The notes beneath the pieces were generated by a model that saw nothing but the letters and a program-made list of their open reading frames with translations, had not been told where the DNA came from and ran no database searches. Below are positions 11,214-19,535 of a stretch of DNA of 64,000 nt, in pieces. The stretch's first letter is position 1. Every line of letters starts with the position of its first letter. This stretch comes from Helicobacter brantae (GTDB lineage Bacteria; Campylobacterota; Campylobacteria; Campylobacterales; Helicobacteraceae), in contig NZ_NXLV01000001.1 of the NCBI RefSeq assembly GCF_003364205.1, forward strand, positions 186,001-250,000, read 5' to 3'. Both the position numbers and the translations under genes were made by a program.

Positions 11214-11906
11214 ATGAGTAATCAACTAAAACATTTGGCAATCATTATGGATGGCAATGGGCGATGGGCGACAAATAGGGGAGAGAAGAGGGTAGAGGGG
11301 CATAAAAAGGGAGCTAGGGTTGTCGATGAGATCACACAATGGTGTGTAAAAGAGAGTATCCAAACCCTCACCTTATATGCTTTCTCCACTGAAAATTGGA
11401 AACGCCCCAAATATGAAGTGAAATTTTTGATGAAAATGCTTGAGGACTATTTGGAGAGTGAGCTAGAAAAATACCAAAAATACGACATTCGATTCTATGC
11501 CATAGGGGATATGGAGAGATTTTCTGCTCCACTCAAAGAAAAAATCGCCTACACTCAAGAAGCCACCAAAGACAATAAAGGACTAAACCAAGTCCTAGCA
11601 CTCAATTATGGAGCTAGAAATGAGCTTTCAAGAGCGATTCAAAAAATCACTAATCAGCTAGAGGGCAAGAGTGCAGAGCAGATAGAATCTCTCATCTCTT
11701 CTCACCTTGATACCCAAGAGTTTGGAGATGTGGATTTGCTGATTCGCACAGGAGGGGAGAGGAGATTATCAAACTTTTTGCTTTGGCAAATCTCTTATGC
11801 AGAGCTGTTTTTCACCCCCACTCTTTGGCCTGATTTTACCCCTAGTGAGCTAGAGGAAATCATCAAAGACTACAAAGCAAGAGAGAGGAGATTTGGGGGA
11901 TTATAA
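11214..11906 (+). CDS. uppS: Undecaprenyl diphosphate synthase
   Basis: The cis-prenyltransferase making the C55 lipid carrier for peptidoglycan and O-antigen synthesis. Family motifs appear in order: IMDGNGRWA near the N-terminus, GHKKGA, TLYAFSTENWKRP, LALNYGAR, DLLIRTGGERRLSNFLLWQ and a C-terminal RERRFGG. ATG 11214 gives 230 residues; a GTG one codon earlier is possible. The last 25 bases belong to a 64-base repeat that recurs 1.24 kb downstream without the rest of the gene. Confidence 0.95.
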   Translation: MSNQLKHLAIIMDGNGRWATNRGEKRVEGHKKGARVVDEITQWCVKESIQTLTLYAFSTENWKRPKYEVKFLMKMLEDYLESELEKYQKYDIRFYAIGDMERFSAPLKEKIAYTQEATKDNKGLNQVLALNYGARNELSRAIQKITNQLEGKSAEQIESLISSHLDTQEFGDVDLLIRTGGERRLSNFLLWQISYAELFFTPTLWPDFTPSELEEIIKDYKARERRFGGL

Positions 11907-11945
11907 GGCTAGAAAAAGTGCTTATAGCCAAGAGAGAGGGTGTAG
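11882..11945. repeat. 64-base direct repeat, copy A (uppS end plus OMP gene end)
   Basis: This copy covers the last codons and stop of uppS, the 2-base gap, and the last codons (LGYKHFF region) of the outer-membrane protein gene on the other strand. It matches 13122-13185 at 63 of 64 positions, the one difference being A at 11889 against G at 13129. Confidence 0.95.
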
Positions 11946-12619
11946 TTGTAGGGATCTTCTCTTGGTAAAAACATTGGCATAATTGGAAGCTCCAAAACCA
12001 AATCAATAAATCCTGTCGGTAATCCAACTTGAAAACCTGTTCTTAAGTTACTAAAAACCCCATAAGTATTTGCACCATCAATAATAAAATGATAACTCCC
12101 ACCTTTATTCATCATAAGAACACTAGCCCCTCCATTGATTCCTAGAATCATTCCAAAGCTACTTTCATTATTCTTCACAAAATCAAAGATTCCATCAATC
12201 CCTGCTGAAAATTCAATGGAAAGAGCAGAACTAAAATTATCAGGAATTGGAGCAGAGAAAATTGGAGATTTAAAATCAGGTGCATAGCTTAATCGCCCAC
12301 GAAACATTACTTGATGTCCTATTTTTTCAGATGTGTATTTTTGCCACCCTCCCTCAATTGCTAAGGCAATATCAAAAGAGTTGGCATAAATATCTCCTCT
12401 TTTCCAGTATCTTGGATTAAACATAGGACAAGCCAAATCCATAATCCCTGCTCCCACACTAAAGCCGATAAAATGCTTTTTCTTTTTCTCCTCTTCTTCC
12501 TCAAGCAATCTTTCTTCTTCTGTCATTGAAGCCTCTCTGATTGCACCAAAAGCCCAAAAGATTGCGTGAGATTGATTCACACAAAGACACAAAAATAAAA
12601 TAGCAAATATTCTTTTCAT
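11909..12619 (-). CDS. Predicted outer-membrane protein, paralogue A
   Basis: A 236-residue secreted protein. The signal peptide (MKRIFAILFLCLCVNQSHA) is followed by a charged block with EEEEEKKKKHF near residues 41-51, then alternating strands and a final YTLSLGYKHFF. A terminal phenylalanine is the usual sorting signal for beta-barrel insertion. The ATG at 12619 follows AAGGGA; a longer start at 12640 would precede the signal peptide. It is roughly 60% identical by eye to the protein at 13149-13862, so the two are duplicates. I recognise no named family. Confidence 0.82.
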   Translation of the reverse strand: MKRIFAILFLCLCVNQSHAIFWAFGAIREASMTEEERLLEEEEEKKKKHFIGFSVGAGIMDLACPMFNPRYWKRGDIYANSFDIALAIEGGWQKYTSEKIGHQVMFRGRLSYAPDFKSPIFSAPIPDNFSSALSIEFSAGIDGIFDFVKNNESSFGMILGINGGASVLMMNKGGSYHFIIDGANTYGVFSNLRTGFQVGLPTGFIDLVLELPIMPMFLPREDPYNYTLSLGYKHFF

Positions 12620-12675
12620 CAAATCCCTTAATTGTGTCAAGTTTTAGAAAAATATCCAAAATTTTTTCTAAGCAA

Positions 12676-12705
12676 ACTTTATCAGATTCTCTAAGACTTA
12701 GTCAA
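12676..12705 (-). promoter_or_regulatory. Putative promoter of outer-membrane paralogue A
   Basis: On the minus strand TTGACT (12700-12705) and TAAAGT (12676-12681) are separated by 18 bases. The block is conserved upstream of paralogue B, which is the main support. A predicted 5' leader of roughly 50 bases precedes the ATG. Confidence 0.5.
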
Positions 12706-12766
12706 GAAAAAAGAGCCAAAAGCGTGAAGAAAAACAAAATGATTACAAAAAGTAAATAGAGAAGTG

Positions 12767-13119
12767 TTACAAAACAGAAAGCATCGCCTTATGTGAGAAT
12801 ATATATACCACATTTCTAATATTTTCAATTAAATCATCTAAAAATCTTAATCGGGCTTTATTTCCGCAATTGTTTGATTGCTTCTCTCTTTGTTTTTGGA
12901 TAGATTGTTGCATTGCAAGGATATGTTTCCCCTTTGATGATATGAATTTTGAGTAGGTTTTCCCAATGAAATACACGATTTCTAATCACTTGAATAAGAT
13001 TGGATTTAAGACATTAGAGAGATTTGTCTTTTTCCTTTGTTTCTGAAATCTAGTTTTCTAAGATTTAGCATATAGGCTTCACTTTGTGTTTTCTATCAAT
13101 CCCACAAGTTCTCCAAACA
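12767..13119 (-). pseudogene. Remnant of an Abi/HEPN-like gene
   Basis: Between the duplicated outer-membrane genes the minus strand holds coding fragments in shifting frames. They read FGELVGLIENTK, then MLNLRKLDFRNKG, then IQVIRNRVFHWENLLKI, then FLDDLIENI. At least three frame changes and stops break them, and no start or complete frame remains. RNRVFHWENLL resembles the R-x4-H helix seen in Abi-type and other HEPN proteins, which act in phage abortive infection. The N-terminal side is cut where the second repeat copy begins (13122). Family assignment is tentative; that this is decayed coding sequence is more secure. Confidence 0.5.
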
Positions 13120-13121
13120 TA

Positions 13122-13185
13122 AGAGAGGGGATTTGGGGGATTATAAGGCTAGAAAAAGTGCTTATAGCCAAGAGAGAGGGTGTAG
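13122..13185. repeat. 64-base direct repeat, copy B (orphan uppS end plus OMP gene end)
   Basis: Nearly identical to 11882-11945. The left part repeats the last 23 bases of uppS, including its stop codon, but no uppS lies upstream; the sequence runs into the Abi-like remnant. The right part is the 3' end of paralogue B. It therefore marks one edge of the duplicated segment. Confidence 0.95.
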
Positions 13186-13862
13186 CTAAATGGGCTTTTC
13201 ATAAAAAGCATAGGTGCAAAAGGAATTTCAGCAACCAAATCGATAAAACCTGTGGGCACACCGACTTGAAATCCTGTCCTTAGATTGCTAAAAATCCCAT
13301 AAGAGTTGTGAGATAGGGCATCAAGGCTATCTTTTGCCTCTTGGAATGGAGAGAAGATTGCTACTCCTCCATTGATACCCAAAATCATTCCAAAACTACA
13401 ATCCTCACTCTTGATAAAATCAAAGATTCCATCAACCCCTGCTGAAATCTCAACAGAAAGCCCTGAGTTGAATTTATCGGGAATTGGAGCTGAGAAAATA
13501 GGAGAGGAAAAATCAGACATATACACAAATCGCCCACGAAACATTGTCTGATAACCCACTTTCTCATAAGTGTATTTCTGCCACCCTCCCTCAATTGCTA
13601 AAGCATATTCAAGTGAATTGCCTACAAGCTCTTTTTTTGCAACTTCAAAAAATCTAGGATTAATCAGTGTAAGGCTTAAATCTCCCACCCCTGCCCCTAT
13701 GCTAAAGCCAATAAAGTGTTTTTTCTTTTTCTCTTCTTCCTCTTCAAGTCTTCTTTCTTCTGCTGTCATTGTGGCTTCTTTGATTGCATTGATAGCCCAA
13801 AAAATTGCGTAAGATTGAGTGGTGTAAAGACATAGGAAAAAAATGGCAAATATTTTTTTCAT
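13149..13862 (-). CDS. Predicted outer-membrane protein, paralogue B
   Basis: A 237-residue homologue of the protein at 11909-12619. It has a signal peptide (MKKIFAIFFLCLYTTQSYA), the charged EEEEEKKKKHFIGFS block, a conserved GMILGINGG, NLRTGFQVG and PTGFIDLV, and the same terminal YTLSLGYKHFF. The ATG at 13862 follows AAAGGTAG. The most divergent stretches are around residues 60-75 and 175-195, where surface loops would be expected. Function is unknown; the C-terminal phenylalanine and strand pattern point to an outer-membrane barrel. Confidence 0.82.
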   Translation of the reverse strand: MKKIFAIFFLCLYTTQSYAIFWAINAIKEATMTAEERRLEEEEEKKKKHFIGFSIGAGVGDLSLTLINPRFFEVAKKELVGNSLEYALAIEGGWQKYTYEKVGYQTMFRGRFVYMSDFSSPIFSAPIPDKFNSGLSVEISAGVDGIFDFIKSEDCSFGMILGINGGVAIFSPFQEAKDSLDALSHNSYGIFSNLRTGFQVGVPTGFIDLVAEIPFAPMLFMKSPFSYTLSLGYKHFF

Positions 13863-13947
13863 TCACTACCTTTATTTTCTCAAGAGAATGTTTTATGCTT
13901 AGTTTCTCTTGAAAAGAGATTAAAAATTTTCTCTAAATAATCTTGGA

Positions 13948-13977
13948 ATTTTATCGGATTTTCTAAGGCTAAGTCAA
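13948..13977 (-). promoter_or_regulatory. Putative promoter of outer-membrane paralogue B
   Basis: Minus-strand TTGACT (13972-13977) and TAAAAT (13948-13953) are 18 bases apart, matching the element upstream of paralogue A. The conserved block continues upstream with GGCTCTTTTTTC and GTAATC to about 14027. From 13863 to 14035 I see nothing else but this leader and promoter. Confidence 0.5.
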
Positions 13978-14035
13978 GAAAAAAGAGCCAAAATATGTAG
14001 AGAGAGCAGGTGGATTACAAAAAGTAATGCAAGTG

Positions 14036-14593
14036 TCAGCAAAAATCCTCTTGCTTATAGATACTCCCATCATAGCTATCTTTGGCAATCCCATTGACAA
14101 ACTCTAGCCTCACCCCTCCCTTATCTAGCCAGCCAATGATTCTAGCAGGATTGCCTACGACAAGGGCGTGAGGGGGGATATCTTTGGTTACCACACTTCC
14201 TGCCCCCACAAGTGCATACTCTCCGATACTCACCCCACAAACAATAGTGCTATTAGCCCCTAGAGAGCAACCTTTTTTGAGCAATGTGGTTTTAAACTCA
14301 TCGTGGCGATTGATAAAACTTCTAGGGTTTAAAACATTAGTGAAAACCACACTTGGGCCAATAAAGACATCATCTTCACACACTACGCCCTCATAAAGGC
14401 TGACATTGTTTTGCACTTTGACACCATTGCCGACTTTGACTTTGGGGCCAATGACACAATTTTGTCCAAAAGAGCAATTCTCTCCAATAATGCTATGGGG
14501 CAAAATATGACAGAAGTGCCAAATCTTGGTATTTGCACCGATTTGCACCTCTTCTTCTATGATAGAGCTTGGGTGGGAGAAAAACTTAGTCAT
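14036..14593 (-). CDS. wlbB: Hexapeptide-repeat N-acetyltransferase, WlbB/WbpD type
   Basis: A left-handed beta-helix acetyltransferase of 185 residues with many hexapeptide turns ([40 protein letters not shown]). The ending [21 protein letters not shown] is typical of sugar acetyltransferases. The closest match I know is the enzyme acetylating the 3-amino group of UDP-2-acetamido-3-amino-glucuronate for O-antigen. It overlaps the Gfo/Idh/MocA oxidoreductase gene by 4 bases, as wlbA and wlbB often do, and is the last gene of the glycan operon. Confidence 0.82.
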   Translation of the reverse strand: MTKFFSHPSSIIEEEVQIGANTKIWHFCHILPHSIIGENCSFGQNCVIGPKVKVGNGVKVQNNVSLYEGVVCEDDVFIGPSVVFTNVLNPRSFINRHDEFKTTLLKKGCSLGANSTIVCGVSIGEYALVGAGSVVTKDIPPHALVVGNPARIIGWLDKGGVRLEFVNGIAKDSYDGSIYKQEDFC

Positions 14594-15540
14594 TTTTGCA
14601 AAAATGGGTGAAGTGTTTGGCTATCTCCACTAGAGAGTGGGGCATTACGCAAAGCATAAACGACATTGATAGAGGGTTGAGCCTCAATCGCACTAAAGCC
14701 CCCACCACTAAATATATCTTGATAGCTTAGGGTATGCAAATCAGTAAATCCCTCACTAAACTCAAACTCTTCTTGATTGATTTTTAGGCTTCGATAGGTA
14801 GGTTTGCCACTTTCTTTGACTTCTTGGGGAAGAGTGGTGGCATCAACACTCAAAAACCAACGCACTCTAGCGTTTCTAAGCTCCAAAAATCCTGCCATAG
14901 TCTTCTCACTCTCAAAATACAACTCACTTGCCTTGCACTCTCCAAAAATCCAAAGTAACATATCAAAAAAGTGGATTCCAATATTACTTGCAATGCCCCC
15001 ACTTTTGCTTTTATCCCCTTTCCAGCTTGTGAAATACCAGTTCCCTCGACTTGTAATATAGCTCAAATCAATATCATAAATATGGTTGGGGTGGGATTTG
15101 AGGTGGGCTTGCACACTTTCTTTGAGGGCAATGATTTTGGGGTGTAGGCGAAGTTGAAGGATATTATAAACCTTTTTGCCACACTCTTGCTCTAGGGAAA
15201 GGAGGGCATCAAGATTCCAAGGATTGAGAACCAAAGGCTTCTCACAAATTGCATCAGCTCCATTTCTTAAGGCATAGCGGATATGGGCGTCGTGAAGGTA
15301 GTTGGGAGAGCAGATACTAAAATAGTTTAGCCCCTTGCCCTCTCGCTTGAGTTTATCCACGTGGCGATCAAACCTCTCAAACTCGGTAAAAAAATGCGTA
15401 TGAGGAAAATAGCTATCCATAATCCCTACACTATCGTGCTTGTCAATCGCACAAAGCACATCTCCACCGCACTCTTTTATCGCTCTTAAGTGGCGTGGTG
15501 CGACATATCCACCCACACCAATAACTGCAAAATTTTTCAT
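14590..15540 (-). CDS. wlbA: Gfo/Idh/MocA oxidoreductase, WlbA/WbpB type
   Basis: An NAD-dependent sugar oxidoreductase of 316 residues. The N-terminal Rossmann motif is [18 protein letters not shown] and the catalytic [14 protein letters not shown] is characteristic; [16 protein letters not shown] closes the active site. This subfamily oxidises C3 of UDP-N-acetylglucosaminuronate. The matching aminotransferase (WlbC) and 6-dehydrogenase (WlbO/WbpA) are not in the window. It overlaps genes on both sides by 4 bases. Confidence 0.82.
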   Translation of the reverse strand: MKNFAVIGVGGYVAPRHLRAIKECGGDVLCAIDKHDSVGIMDSYFPHTHFFTEFERFDRHVDKLKREGKGLNYFSICSPNYLHDAHIRYALRNGADAICEKPLVLNPWNLDALLSLEQECGKKVYNILQLRLHPKIIALKESVQAHLKSHPNHIYDIDLSYITSRGNWYFTSWKGDKSKSGGIASNIGIHFFDMLLWIFGECKASELYFESEKTMAGFLELRNARVRWFLSVDATTLPQEVKESGKPTYRSLKINQEEFEFSEGFTDLHTLSYQDIFSGGGFSAIEAQPSINVVYALRNAPLSSGDSQTLHPFLQK

Positions 15541-16568
15541 TTTCTACTCCTTAAAAAGTCTTCATAGGTTTGCCTCACTCCCTCTTTGAGCGTAATGCTC
15601 GGCTTCCACCCCAAAGAGTTAAGCTTGGAGCAATCAAGCAATTTTTTCATCGTGCCATCAAGTTTGGAGGAATCAAAGGTGATTTCCCCCTCATAGCCTA
15701 CAATCTCTTTGACAAGTAGAGCCAAGTCTTTGATAGTGATATCCTCTCCATATCCGATATTGATATGAGTATTTCTAATCTCTTCTTTGCCCTCTATCAA
15801 GTCTTTGAAATTGATATTTTGCATAATAAACACACAAGCCCTTGCCATATCTTTGGAGTGCAAAAACTCTCTTCTTGGATTGCCACTGCCCCAAAGCGTG
15901 ATACTCTCTTGGGTGATATTGTGTTTTTGAAGAAGTGAGAGATCGCCAATTTCTTTTTGGATTTGCTCCAAGTTGTTTTCTCTAAGGAGTTTGCCTAAGT
16001 GAATCTTTTTGATAAGGGCAGGGAGGACGTGAGAGTTTTCTAAATCAAAGTTATCATTCTCTCCATAAAGATTTGTGGGCATTACAGAGAGGAAGTTTGT
16101 GCCATATTGGAGATTGAAACTCTCACACATTTTAAGTCCTGCGATTTTGGCAATTGCATAAGGCTCATTGGTGTATTCTAGCTCACTTGTAAGCAAGACG
16201 TCCTCACTCATCGGCTGAGGGGCATTTTTGGGATAAATACAGCTTGAGCCAAGAAAAAGGAGCTTTTTTACTCCATATTTGTAAGCTGAGTAAATCATCG
16301 CATTTTGAATGGCTAGGTTTTGATAGATGAAATCTGCTCTATAAGTGTTGTTGGCATAGATTCCCCCTACTTTTGCTGCACAGAAAAACACATACTCAGG
16401 CTTCTCTTTAGCAAAAAACTCTTCAACTTTGAGCTGATTGCTCAAATCAAGCTCACTATGGGTTTGAGTGATGAGATTGCTATACCCTTGGGCTTCTAGC
16501 TCGGATTTTATTGCAGAGCCTACAAGCCCACGATGCCCTGCAATGAAGATTTTTGAATCTTTGTTCAT
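15537..16568 (-). CDS. fcl: GDP-L-fucose synthase
   Basis: An NADPH-dependent epimerase/reductase giving GDP-L-fucose from GDP-4-keto-6-deoxymannose. The NADP site is FIAGHRGLVGSAI; the catalytic set includes GSSCIYPKNAPQP and EPYAIAKIAGLKMCE. At 343 residues it is a little longer than the 320 of the E. coli enzyme, with an insert around residues 190-215 (LLRENNLEQIQKEIGDLSLL), as in other Campylobacterota. It follows the fucosyltransferase by 5 bases, so donor synthesis and transfer are encoded together. Confidence 0.93.
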   Translation of the reverse strand: MNKDSKIFIAGHRGLVGSAIKSELEAQGYSNLITQTHSELDLSNQLKVEEFFAKEKPEYVFFCAAKVGGIYANNTYRADFIYQNLAIQNAMIYSAYKYGVKKLLFLGSSCIYPKNAPQPMSEDVLLTSELEYTNEPYAIAKIAGLKMCESFNLQYGTNFLSVMPTNLYGENDNFDLENSHVLPALIKKIHLGKLLRENNLEQIQKEIGDLSLLQKHNITQESITLWGSGNPRREFLHSKDMARACVFIMQNINFKDLIEGKEEIRNTHINIGYGEDITIKDLALLVKEIVGYEGEITFDSSKLDGTMKKLLDCSKLNSLGWKPSITLKEGVRQTYEDFLRSRK

Positions 16569-16573
16569 TTGTT

Positions 16574-17557
16574 TTATTTCTCCTTATCTAAAAAATTGAC
16601 AATTCGTTTTTTTACAAAATTGATAGGGTGTGCTAAATCTTTGATATACATCAATCTTCTCTGTTTGTCTTGATAGGCTTTGCGTGTATTGGAAAGCACA
16701 ATTTGTTTGCCTTGGGGGGGGGGGATAGAGAAAATATTATCAAAGAAATCTTCTAATTGCTTTTTATAAAACTCCTGTATATTTTCCTTGAGAAAAGCAG
16801 GTTCTTGCAGGATTTGCATATATAACTGATGATTTGAATGAACCTCTTTGATAAAATCCAGTGCCTCGCCAATAGAGGAGAAAGAGGAGAGATTGATATA
16901 GCTTTTTGGATTGATTAGATTGAGCTTTGAATCAAGTAGGGAGGGGTCTCCCCAATAGATTGGAATTGTTTTGGCGGCGAAAGCTTCTATAAGTTTTTCT
17001 GTGCAATAGCCAATAGATTGAGAATTCTCAAAAGCAATATTAAACTTATATTGCTTCAAAAATTCCATTTTATTTTCTACTTTTTTGCCTATATTGTTTC
17101 TAAATCCCCCTCCACTTGCAACAAAATCAATTTTGGATATTTCATCAAAAAAGCGTTCTCGAATTGGATCTGCATTCTTTCCATTACTCACCAAAAAACT
17201 ACAAAAGCCACGATTTTTAATCTCGTCTTGATTAAAAATATGCTTCTTTTCAGCTTCTTTTAGTGCTTGAGTATATGTGAGAAAAAGTGGATACCTCAGA
17301 TATCGCTTATCAAAATCAATATAATCAAATCCCATAGCATAATCATAGAGATTAAAATCGGGAGTTAGATTCTCTCCTGTAAAAAAGATTTTGGTGCAAT
17401 TGAAGTTTAAATGATCAAAACCAAAGCAACTGCATAGTAGGTAGTCAGGATTTTTGCTCCTAACTACTTTGTATTTTTTTGATAAAAATTGAATAAAGTG
17501 GTTTTCTTCAAAATCATCATTCCACCAATCAATGATGTTTATCTTGATTTCTTTCAT
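16574..17557 (-). CDS. Alpha-1,3-fucosyltransferase (GT10), C-tract phase variable
   Basis: A GT10 enzyme transferring fucose from GDP-fucose to GlcNAc, the step that makes Lewis-type LPS antigens in H. pylori. The signature runs FNIAFENSQSIGYCTEKLIE followed by AFAAKTIPIYWGDP, at about residues 177-209. It lacks the C-terminal heptad repeats of H. pylori FutA/FutB and ends in a basic tail (NFVKKRIVNFL) that may touch the membrane. An 11-C tract encodes IPPPQ at about residues 278-281. The sequenced copy is in frame and gives 327 residues; slippage would replace the last 45 or so. Confidence 0.9.
   Translation of the reverse strand: MKEIKINIIDWWNDDFEENHFIQFLSKKYKVVRSKNPDYLLCSCFGFDHLNFNCTKIFFTGENLTPDFNLYDYAMGFDYIDFDKRYLRYPLFLTYTQALKEAEKKHIFNQDEIKNRGFCSFLVSNGKNADPIRERFFDEISKIDFVASGGGFRNNIGKKVENKMEFLKQYKFNIAFENSQSIGYCTEKLIEAFAAKTIPIYWGDPSLLDSKLNLINPKSYINLSSFSSIGEALDFIKEVHSNHQLYMQILQEPAFLKENIQEFYKKQLEDFFDNIFSIPPPQGKQIVLSNTRKAYQDKQRRLMYIKDLAHPINFVKKRIVNFLDKEK
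16714..16724 (-). repeat. 11-base C homopolymer inside the fucosyltransferase gene
   Basis: G11 on the plus strand, C11 in the coding strand, 137 bases before the stop-proximal end. By my reading, C12 would give a different tail of similar length ending CKKTNCQFFR. C10 would stop after about 24 altered residues. The glycosyltransferase core lies before the tract. Confidence 0.95.
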
Positions 17558-17572
17558 AGCAAAAAATTTATC

Positions 17573-18685
17573 TTACTCAAAATATCTCATAATCTTATGC
17601 CCACCATCTTGAAGATAGCGATCTTTTTTCATCAACGCCAAGTCTGATTTCATCATATCCTCTACAATATCTTGAAGTGTGTGTTTTGGCTCCCAGCCTA
17701 GCTCTCTCTTGGCTTTCTCAGGGTTTCCTAGCAAGAAATCCACTTCTGTGGGGCGGAAGTATTTTGGCGATACTGCGACAACTTCTTTGCCTATTTCTAG
17801 CTGATAATCAGGATTAGAGCAAGAAGCGATATAACCCCTCTCTTCAATTCCCTCTCCTCTAAACTCAATCTCAACCCCAATATAAGAAAACGCCATTCTC
17901 ACAAAATCACGCACTTCTGTGCTAATCCCTGTGGCGATACAGAAATCTTGAGGTTTGTCTTGCTGAAGGATAAGCCACATTGCCTCTACATAGTCTTTGG
18001 CGTGTCCCCAATCCCTTTTGGCTGAGAGATTGCCTAGATAGAGTTTGTCTTGCAATCCTAAAGCGATTTTGCTTACAGCTCTTGTGATTTTTCTAGTAAC
18101 AAAAGTTTCCCCTCTAATAGGGCTTTCGTGATTGAAGAGGATTCCATTGCACGCAAAGATATTGTAAGCTTCACGATAGTTGATTGTAATCCAATAAGAA
18201 TAAAGCTTGGCACATGCATAAGGAGAGCGAGGATAGAAGGGAGTTTTCTCACTTTGTGGGACTTCTTGTACTAAGCCATATAGCTCACTTGTTGAGGCTT
18301 GATAGATTTTTGTCTTTTTCTCTAGTCCTAAGATTCTAATCGCTTCAAGCAATCTTAATGTCCCAATACCATCGGCATTTGCCACATACTCAGGCTCTTC
18401 AAAGCTCACTGCCACATGACTCATTGCTGCAAGGTTGTAAATCTCATCAGGTTGCACTTCTTGAATGATACGGATAAGGTTTGTGCTATCAGTCAAATCC
18501 CCGTGGTGCAAGATAAACTTCACATCACTCTCGTGTGGATCTTGATAGAGATGATCGATTCTATCGGTGTTGAAAAGCGAAGTTCTTCTTTTGATCCCAT
18601 GCACTTCATAGCCTTTCTCAAGTAAAAATTCAGCCAAATATGCACCATCTTGTCCTGTAATTCCTGTAATTAAAGCTTTTTTCAT
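17573..18685 (-). CDS. gmd: GDP-mannose 4,6-dehydratase
   Basis: It converts GDP-D-mannose to GDP-4-keto-6-deoxy-D-mannose, the substrate of Fcl. The NADP motif [20 protein letters not shown], the [15 protein letters not shown] segment with catalytic T and E, and [12 protein letters not shown] (YxxxK) are all present. At 370 residues it has family length. It lies 15 bases upstream of the fucosyltransferase and 19 bases downstream of the ligase gene in one transcription direction. Confidence 0.96.
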   Translation of the reverse strand: MKKALITGITGQDGAYLAEFLLEKGYEVHGIKRRTSLFNTDRIDHLYQDPHESDVKFILHHGDLTDSTNLIRIIQEVQPDEIYNLAAMSHVAVSFEEPEYVANADGIGTLRLLEAIRILGLEKKTKIYQASTSELYGLVQEVPQSEKTPFYPRSPYACAKLYSYWITINYREAYNIFACNGILFNHESPIRGETFVTRKITRAVSKIALGLQDKLYLGNLSAKRDWGHAKDYVEAMWLILQQDKPQDFCIATGISTEVRDFVRMAFSYIGVEIEFRGEGIEERGYIASCSNPDYQLEIGKEVVAVSPKYFRPTEVDFLLGNPEKAKRELGWEPKHTLQDIVEDMMKSDLALMKKDRYLQDGGHKIMRYFE

Positions 18686-18704
18686 TTTCTCTCCTTGTAT
18701 GGGG

Positions 18705-19535
18705 TTATTCCTCTTCTCTTATTCGCAAAAAGATAGGAAATTTGGGCAAACCTTTTTTAGTCAGTCCAAAATATTTATAAGTGATAATTGTGCCAAGTTT
18801 TGGAGGATTTTTTCTAAAATCTTCACTCATTCCACTGCCGATTTTAAAAGTTTTGTTTTTATCTTGGCAGATGATAGAGCCGACTTGACTAGCAAATTTT
18901 CCCTCTCCTTGAGTGTAGGAGAGGATTTTGCACTCTCTATCCAGATAGGCTTTGAGCTTCATTGCCTTTTTGCTTCTGCCTGTGTAATAAGACTCGTTTT
19001 TATCTCTCAGCACCAAGCCCTCACCCCCTAACTTTGTGATTGCATCAAGTTTTTGCATTAGCTCTTTGCTATCACTTACTTGGAGTTGAGGAATGATTTG
19101 GATAAATGGAGCAGGGTGGGTGGAGAGATAGCTCTCTAGCACTTCCAATCTTTGCAAAATCCCACCCTTTTGATTAGGCACTTCAAAGATATAAAACTTT
19201 AGCTTCTCCCAATTTTTTGGATTTTTGCTTGATTTCACAATTGAGGCAATCCCTTCAAAATCCCCTCTTTTGCTCCACAGCTCCCCCTCAATAGCAAAAG
19301 GAGGGAAGTTTTGAGTAAAAAATGAAGGAGGAGATAGCCTTTTGCCTCCTCTGCTATAAAGCACCTCTCCATCCCAATAGGCTCGGACTCCATCAAGTTT
19401 TTCACTATAAAGATAATTTTGTGCATTTTTTTCAAAAGCTTTAGAATCAAAGTTTTGAAGTAGCCACAGCTCCCTAGCATTGCAAAAGAGACAAAGCAGT
19501 AGAGCAAGAAGCACTCTAGGCACGATGATAATCAT
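18705..19535 (-). CDS. Secreted ATP-dependent DNA ligase (LigE type)
   Basis: A minimal ATP-dependent ligase with an adenylation domain and an OB-fold but no other modules. Motif I with the adenylated lysine is [13 protein letters not shown]; later motifs include [16 protein letters not shown] and AMKLKAY. A hydrophobic N-terminus ([13 protein letters not shown]) is a signal peptide, which suggests a periplasmic enzyme, as reported for the LigE group. A role in DNA uptake or extracellular DNA is plausible but not shown. It sits between manC and gmd and overlaps manC by 20 bases. ATG 19535 is the likely start; TTG 19541 and a downstream GTG are alternatives. Confidence 0.85.
   Translation of the reverse strand: MIIIVPRVLLALLLCLFCNARELWLLQNFDSKAFEKNAQNYLYSEKLDGVRAYWDGEVLYSRGGKRLSPPSFFTQNFPPFAIEGELWSKRGDFEGIASIVKSSKNPKNWEKLKFYIFEVPNQKGGILQRLEVLESYLSTHPAPFIQIIPQLQVSDSKELMQKLDAITKLGGEGLVLRDKNESYYTGRSKKAMKLKAYLDRECKILSYTQGEGKFASQVGSIICQDKNKTFKIGSGMSEDFRKNPPKLGTIITYKYFGLTKKGLPKFPIFLRIREEE

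Noticed and set aside
13086-13283. Plus-strand frame across the Abi-like remnant and the end of paralogue B
   Set aside because: It runs antisense to the end of a real gene and its product matches nothing sensible.
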